Positions 60,449 to 64,000 of a stretch of DNA of 64,000 nucleotides are shown one piece after another. A model generated the notes under the pieces. The model did not search any database and was not told the origin of the DNA. It was given only the letters and a program-made list of their open reading frames with translations. The first letter of the stretch is position 1, and each line of letters starts with the position of its first letter. Source of the stretch: Ancylobacter oerskovii (GTDB lineage: Bacteria; Pseudomonadota; Alphaproteobacteria; Rhizobiales; Xanthobacteraceae); assembly GCF_018390555.1 (NCBI RefSeq), contig NZ_JAHBGB010000033.1, positions 248,001 through 312,000 on the forward strand, given 5' to 3'. The translations under genes and the position numbers were made by a program.

Positions 60449-60948
60449 GGCACTCGACGGCCCCGACCCATCCGCCGCCCCGTCCCAGCGGCGTCACCGT
60501 TCCCGGGAGCGCGGGCCGGACGGCGCGAGCACCGGGGACGCGAACCGCAGACCGGGTCACGGACAAGAGCCCCGCGTGGCGATCCCCGCCCGGGCAGGAA
60601 GCGTCCGCCTCTCTGCAGGCGAGGCCGTCACACCCCCGGCAATGCCGCAGGCAAGAGGCTTTCACGAGACGAGGCTTTCACGGGTCAAGGTCTTCAGGGC
60701 GAAAGACGCCCCAAGAGCACGGCGCCCCCCGCCGGCCTGCAAGCACCCGGGCCTCTTACCCGGGGTCTTTCACGACATGAATTCCGGCATTGTCGCCGGC
60801 CTGAGCCGACCCCGGTCGGTCGCCGCGAGCACCTACGCGAGCGAACGCAGGCGACATCGCGATCGGAGCGGATCGCGCCGGTCCCCGGAGCAAACCGTTC
60901 GGCCGATCGCGCCCTCTGCCGGGTCGAATCCTCGCCCCTGAAGGCGGC
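60449..60948. other. Long non-coding interval between ohr and lapA
   Basis: About 500 bp with no gene I can support. It contains a tandem direct repeat of GAGGCTTTCACG (60657-60684) and several GC palindromes. An open frame at 60576-60941 gives an Arg/Pro/Ser-rich product with no domain or ribosome site and is not believed. In many Hyphomicrobiales trpF and trpB follow lapA directly; this interval stands in that place. Confidence 0.55.
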
Positions 60949-61335
60949 CTAGGCGGCGTCGCGCCGGTCCGGCAGCGCCGCCGGGCCGATCGGCCCCAAT
61001 CCGCCGCCGGGCGCCAGCGGCACGCGCGGCCGGCTGTCCGACATCGCCGCGCGCAGGCTTTCCACCTGAGCATTGGCCCGGCGCGCCTCGCGGCCGGCGC
61101 TGCGCGCCGCCTTGCGGTAGCGGCCCTGCCGCAGCCACACGGTGATCCCGCCCAGCGCCACGCCGATGATGAGGCTCGCCAGCACCACCACGAAGAGCGG
61201 CAGCTCCGCCGACAATGCGCCGGCAAAGGGATCGAGCACCAGCGTCACCGGATGGCGATTCGCCACCGCCAGCATGACGAGGCCGATCGAGACCGGCAGG
61301 ATCAGCACGAGGGTTAGGATGCGACGCAGCAGCAC
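60949..61335 (-). CDS. LapA-domain (DUF1049) membrane protein
   Basis: A 128-residue protein with two membrane segments (RILTLVLILPVSIGLVMLAVAN and PLFVVVLASLIIGVALGGITVWL) enclosing a short loop VTLVLDPFAG, as in the lipopolysaccharide-assembly LapA family. A basic cytosolic helix (GRYRKAARSAGREARRANAQVESLRAAM) and a Pro/Gly tail follow. In E. coli LapA acts with LapB in controlling LPS synthesis; only the LapA-type part is here. It lies 26 bp downstream of ihfB. Confidence 0.88.
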   Translation of the reverse strand: MLLRRILTLVLILPVSIGLVMLAVANRHPVTLVLDPFAGALSAELPLFVVVLASLIIGVALGGITVWLRQGRYRKAARSAGREARRANAQVESLRAAMSDSRPRVPLAPGGGLGPIGPAALPDRRDAA

Positions 61336-61361
61336 GCCTTCACTCCGGTTTGCGGGTCCGG

Positions 61362-61655
61362 CTATTCGAGATCCACGCCGCCGTTCAGGCGCTCGCGCAT
61401 CTCCTTGCCGGTCTTGAAATAGGGCACGGCCTTGCCGTCCACCGCCACATGGGCGCCGGTGCGCGGGTTGCGGCCGGTGCGCGCGGGACGCGCCTTCACC
61501 GAGAAGGCGCCGAAGCCGCGCAGTTCCACCCGGTCGCCGCGGGCGAGCGCGCCGACGATCTCATCGAGGATCGCGTTCACGATGTTCTCGACGTCGCGCT
61601 GGTAAAGGTGCGGATTGGCTTCCGCGATACGCTGGACTAGTTCCGACTTGATCAT
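61362..61655 (-). CDS. ihfB: Integration host factor subunit beta
   Basis: DNA-bending nucleoid protein that pairs with IhfA. The 97-residue protein begins [18 protein letters not shown] and contains [25 protein letters not shown], the DNA-binding arm, and [17 protein letters not shown]. The true start is the Met at 61655; upstream in-frame codons to 61778 run towards sppA. It follows sppA by 85 bp. Confidence 0.97.
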   Translation of the reverse strand: MIKSELVQRIAEANPHLYQRDVENIVNAILDEIVGALARGDRVELRGFGAFSVKARPARTGRNPRTGAHVAVDGKAVPYFKTGKEMRERLNGGVDLE

Positions 61656-61740
61656 CGACGCCCCGGCCCCTTCGTTCGTCTTCGGCTCGTCGCAAATCCG
61701 AAAACACTTTATTCTGGAAACTGTTGGCTCCCCCCAGAGC

Positions 61741-62703
61741 TCAATCGCGAGGGTGCCAGAGGGCCAACAGACCGTCAAGGCGAGACTGCGCCGCCGCCTC
61801 GAAAGCCGGGCCGAGCAGCAGCGAGGCCGCCTCCTCCAGCCCGAACAGCGACATCAGCCGCGTGCCGGCCGCCTTGAGCCAGCCGAATTCCTCGCCGGAG
61901 CGCCCGGTGCGCCACGCCCTCACCGGCAAATTCTCCGGCACGTCGCGCTCGCGCGCAAGATAGGCGCGGGCGGTGCGCTCGTCGCCGAGCTCGTCCACCA
62001 GGCCCAGCGGCAACCCCTGATGGGCGGTGAATACCCGCCCGTCCGCGACGAGGTCGAGTTTTTCCCCCGCGATGGTGCGCCGTTCGGAAACCAGGCCGCG
62101 GAACCAGTCATAGCTGTCGGTGACCAGCGACATCACCGCCGCCCGCGCCTCGGGGCTGGTCGGCTCGAAGCCGTTCGGCACCGCCTTCAGCGAGCTCGAC
62201 TTGACGGTCTCATAGGCGACGCCCACGGTCTTCATCAGCTCGGTGAAGTTCGGGTACTGGAAGATGACGCCGATCGAGCCGACCATGGCGTTGCGCGGCG
62301 CCACGATATGGTCGGCGCCCATGGCGGCGATATAGGCGCCCGAGGCGGCCATGCCGTCCACCACCGCCACCACCGGCAGCTTTTCCGCCAGCCGCCGCAG
62401 GCCGTCATAGAGCTGCTGCGAGCCCACCACCGTGCCGCCCGGGCTGTCGATGGCGATGATCACCGCGCGGGCGCCGGATGTGGCGATGTCGTCGAACATC
62501 TCCAGCCGGTCGCGGTCGTTGCGGATGATGCCGCCGATGGTCACCCGCGCCACATGCGGCGCCGAGCGCGGGGTGAGGCCGCCGTCGCTCCACCAGATCG
62601 CCGCCAGCGCCAGCGCGCCGGCGAGCACCACCAGCACCGTCACCCGCCAGAAGGTGAGCTTGCGGCGCAGCCGCCGGCGCTCAAGCAGGGAATCGACATC
62701 CAT
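61741..62703 (-). CDS. sppA: Signal peptide peptidase SppA (36-kDa type)
   Basis: Membrane-bound S49 serine protease that degrades cleaved signal peptides. One N-terminal membrane segment ([18 protein letters not shown]) follows a basic stretch ([13 protein letters not shown]). The nucleophile Ser is in [15 protein letters not shown] and the general-base Lys in [19 protein letters not shown] is the oxyanion region. The Met at 62703 ([11 protein letters not shown]) fits relatives; a Met at 62718 is possible. It is distinct from the soluble S49 peptidase at 15551-16450. Confidence 0.93.
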   Translation of the reverse strand: MDVDSLLERRRLRRKLTFWRVTVLVVLAGALALAAIWWSDGGLTPRSAPHVARVTIGGIIRNDRDRLEMFDDIATSGARAVIIAIDSPGGTVVGSQQLYDGLRRLAEKLPVVAVVDGMAASGAYIAAMGADHIVAPRNAMVGSIGVIFQYPNFTELMKTVGVAYETVKSSSLKAVPNGFEPTSPEARAAVMSLVTDSYDWFRGLVSERRTIAGEKLDLVADGRVFTAHQGLPLGLVDELGDERTARAYLARERDVPENLPVRAWRTGRSGEEFGWLKAAGTRLMSLFGLEEAASLLLGPAFEAAAQSRLDGLLALWHPRD

Positions 62704-62873
62704 CGCAGTGCCGAGCATCGGGTCCGGGCCGCTCCGTCTTCAAAGCCGAGCCCCTGACCTAGAACCCAAGTTCGGCGGACGCAAGGCAGGAGATGGAAGG
62801 CAGGAGATGGAAAGCGGGAGTTGCGCGGCAGGAGAAGCCGGGCCGGAAGCGGCCGGCGGCCCAGCCGGCAGGC

Positions 62874-63488
62874 TCAGCCGCCGTGCCGCGCGAGAAAGGC
62901 CTCCACCGGCAACGAGCGGAAATCCGCCAGCGCGGCGTGCAGCCGTTCATGCTCCCAGTGCCACCAGCCCAGCGCCTGCAGCCGCTCGCCGATCCCGGCG
63001 GCAAAGCGCGCGCGGATCGGCCGCGCCGGGTTGCCGCCGACGATCATGTAGGGCGGCACGTCCTTGGTGACCACCGCGCCGGCCGCCACCACCGCGCCGT
63101 CGCCGATCGAGCGGCCCGGCAGCACGATGGCGCCGTGGCCGATCCACACATCGTGACCGATCGTCACCCATTGCGCGCGGCGGCGGTCGAAGAAGCCGTC
63201 CTCGTTCGATTCGCCGTCGAAATAGTCGCCGGCGCGATAGGTGAAATGCGATTGGCTCGCCCGCTCCATCGGGTGATTGCCGGGATTGATCCGGGTCATG
63301 GCGGCGATGGAGGTGAACTTGCCGATGGTCGCGTAGGCGATGTCGCTGTCGTTCACCACATAGGAATAGTCGCCGAGCTCCACCTCGACGAGCCGGGTGC
63401 GCTCGCCGACCTCGGTATAGCGGCCGAGCCGCGAGGCGTGCACCTCGGCGCTCGGATCGACGAGAGGCGCAACGCCCAGCTTGGTCAC
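62874..63488 (-). CDS. Hexapeptide-repeat acetyltransferase of phosphonate operons (TIGR03308 type)
   Basis: A 204-residue left-handed beta-helix transferase with repeated hexapeptides ([47 protein letters not shown]). The N-terminal part ([35 protein letters not shown]) matches the subfamily seen in C-P lyase gene clusters. It starts at a GTG 3 bp after the DUF1045 gene, so the two are coupled. It probably modifies or detoxifies a phosphonate or intermediate; the acceptor is unknown. Confidence 0.86.
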   Translation of the reverse strand: MTKLGVAPLVDPSAEVHASRLGRYTEVGERTRLVEVELGDYSYVVNDSDIAYATIGKFTSIAAMTRINPGNHPMERASQSHFTYRAGDYFDGESNEDGFFDRRRAQWVTIGHDVWIGHGAIVLPGRSIGDGAVVAAGAVVTKDVPPYMIVGGNPARPIRARFAAGIGERLQALGWWHWEHERLHAALADFRSLPVEAFLARHGG

Positions 63489-63491
63489 GGC

Positions 63492-64000
63492 TCAGCTCCC
63501 GAAGGCGAAGCGTTCGATCAGCCGGAAGCGGCCGCCGGTGCCGCCGTCCGGCTGCGCATCCTGGCGGTACAGCGCGATGCCGCCGACGATCAGCGGCCCG
63601 TCGGCACCGCTCTGCAGGAAGAGCTCGGCCAGTTCCTCCCCCGCCGCGCCGCGGTCGGCGTCGTCGAGCGGACCGGTCAGCGTCATGTGGAAGCGGAAAT
63701 CGTCGAGCACATAGGGATAGCCCCAGCGCGCCAGATAGTCCTTCTGCCGCTCGCTCAGCGGCGCGCGCAGCCGGCGCTCGCGCTCGGCCTCGCTCATCGG
63801 CGCGCGAAAATCGTCGAAGGCCGCCACCGCCCCGGCGGCGAGCCGGTTCAAGGCCGCGCAGGTCGACACCGTCTTCAGCGCGAAGAAGCGGCCGATGGCG
63901 GCCAGCGTCACCCCGGCGCAGGCGAAGCTCGCCCGGTCGGCGGCGAAGCGCGCGCAGACCGCGCGCAGCCCCGCCTCGTCCTTGCCGGGCGCGAGGCGGA
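63492..64000 (-). CDS. DUF1045 phosphonate-metabolism protein (5' end outside window)
   Basis: The frame is open to the right edge; about 169 codons are visible from RLAPGKDEAGLRAVCARFAADR to RFRLIERFAFGS. It matches the DUF1045/TIGR03223 family found in phosphonate gene clusters, a branch of the 2H phosphoesterase-like superfamily. One HxT motif is visible (FHMTLTGPL); the other His motif should be in the missing N-terminal part. It is coupled to the hexapeptide transferase and implies that phn genes lie to the right of the window. Confidence 0.87.
   Translation of the reverse strand, partial: RLAPGKDEAGLRAVCARFAADRASFACAGVTLAAIGRFFALKTVSTCAALNRLAAGAVAAFDDFRAPMSEAERERRLRAPLSERQKDYLARWGYPYVLDDFRFHMTLTGPLDDADRGAAGEELAELFLQSGADGPLIVGGIALYRQDAQPDGGTGGRFRLIERFAFGS

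Noticed and set aside
60576-60941. A 121-codon + strand frame in the ohr-lapA interval
   Set aside because: Arg/Pro/Ser-rich product, no ribosome-binding site, no domain, and typical of chance open frames in GC-rich DNA.
60900-60950. A GGGTCGAATCCTC sequence resembling a tRNA T-loop
   Set aside because: The flanking bases do not form a T-stem, and no anticodon or acceptor arms are found upstream or downstream.
62780-62830. Tandem GGCAGGAGATGGAA repeats before the hexapeptide transferase stop
   Set aside because: Only two short copies; likely simple slippage with no sign of function.

Overview
The window is GC-rich, densely packed chromosomal DNA, mostly core housekeeping genes. Gene content and order (trpBA-accD-folC; rimP-nusA-ylxR-infB-rbfA-truB-rpsO-pnp; ileS-lspA; two adjacent M16 peptidases; sppA-ihfB-lapA; polyprenyl synthase divergent from a small DUF2007 gene) are those of an alphaproteobacterium of the order Hyphomicrobiales (Rhizobiales). 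The base composition and gene set suggest Xanthobacteraceae or a near relative; that family-level placement is inference. No rRNA, tRNA, CRISPR array, insertion sequence or prophage was seen.

Layout. 1-4306: trpB (cut by the left edge), trpA, accD, folC on the + strand. 4540-11843: infC with an AUU start, an alpha/beta hydrolase, rsmD, a pseudouridine synthase with a very long repetitive tail, tadA, a patatin and purD. 11961-17523: a macAB-type efflux pair, a small membrane protein, an S49 peptidase, a tRNA methyltransferase and a DUF2007 protein. 17689-20115: polyprenyl diphosphate synthase, UPF0060 protein, ispE. 20196-30976: a large transcription/translation operon from rimP to pnp, with a leader hairpin before rimP, a long imperfect hairpin before pnp and a clear terminator at the end. 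30993-39610: an accessory catabolic block on the - strand. It holds a GntR regulator under a perfect 29-bp palindrome, two different MmgE/PrpD proteins, a tripartite tricarboxylate transporter (tctCBA), a short-chain dehydrogenase-like protein that has lost its catalytic residues, and an asparaginase-like gene. 39734-45823: an ABM-domain protein and a glycolate-oxidase set (glcD, glcE, glcF) with an 8-oxoguanine-deaminase-like amidohydrolase inserted between glcD and glcE. 46039-53051: conserved but poorly characterised envelope proteins and the M16 peptidase pair. 53305-59727: ileS-lspA-(BamF-like), ribF and a class IIA HAD phosphatase. 59994-62703: ohr, a 540-bp non-coding stretch, lapA, ihfB, sppA. 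62874-64000: the end of a phosphonate (C-P lyase type) gene set that enters from the right.

The most unusual part is the 32-39.6 kb operon. Overlapping stop/start codons link tctB, tctA, mmgE1 and the SDR gene. The regulator is at the head of the same run of genes, with an operator-like palindrome touching its predicted -35 box. The arrangement looks like a self-regulated uptake and breakdown pathway for an unidentified carboxylic acid. Two families of intergenic palindromic repeats occur in two copies each (18.7 and 40.1 kb; 50.0 and 53.1 kb).
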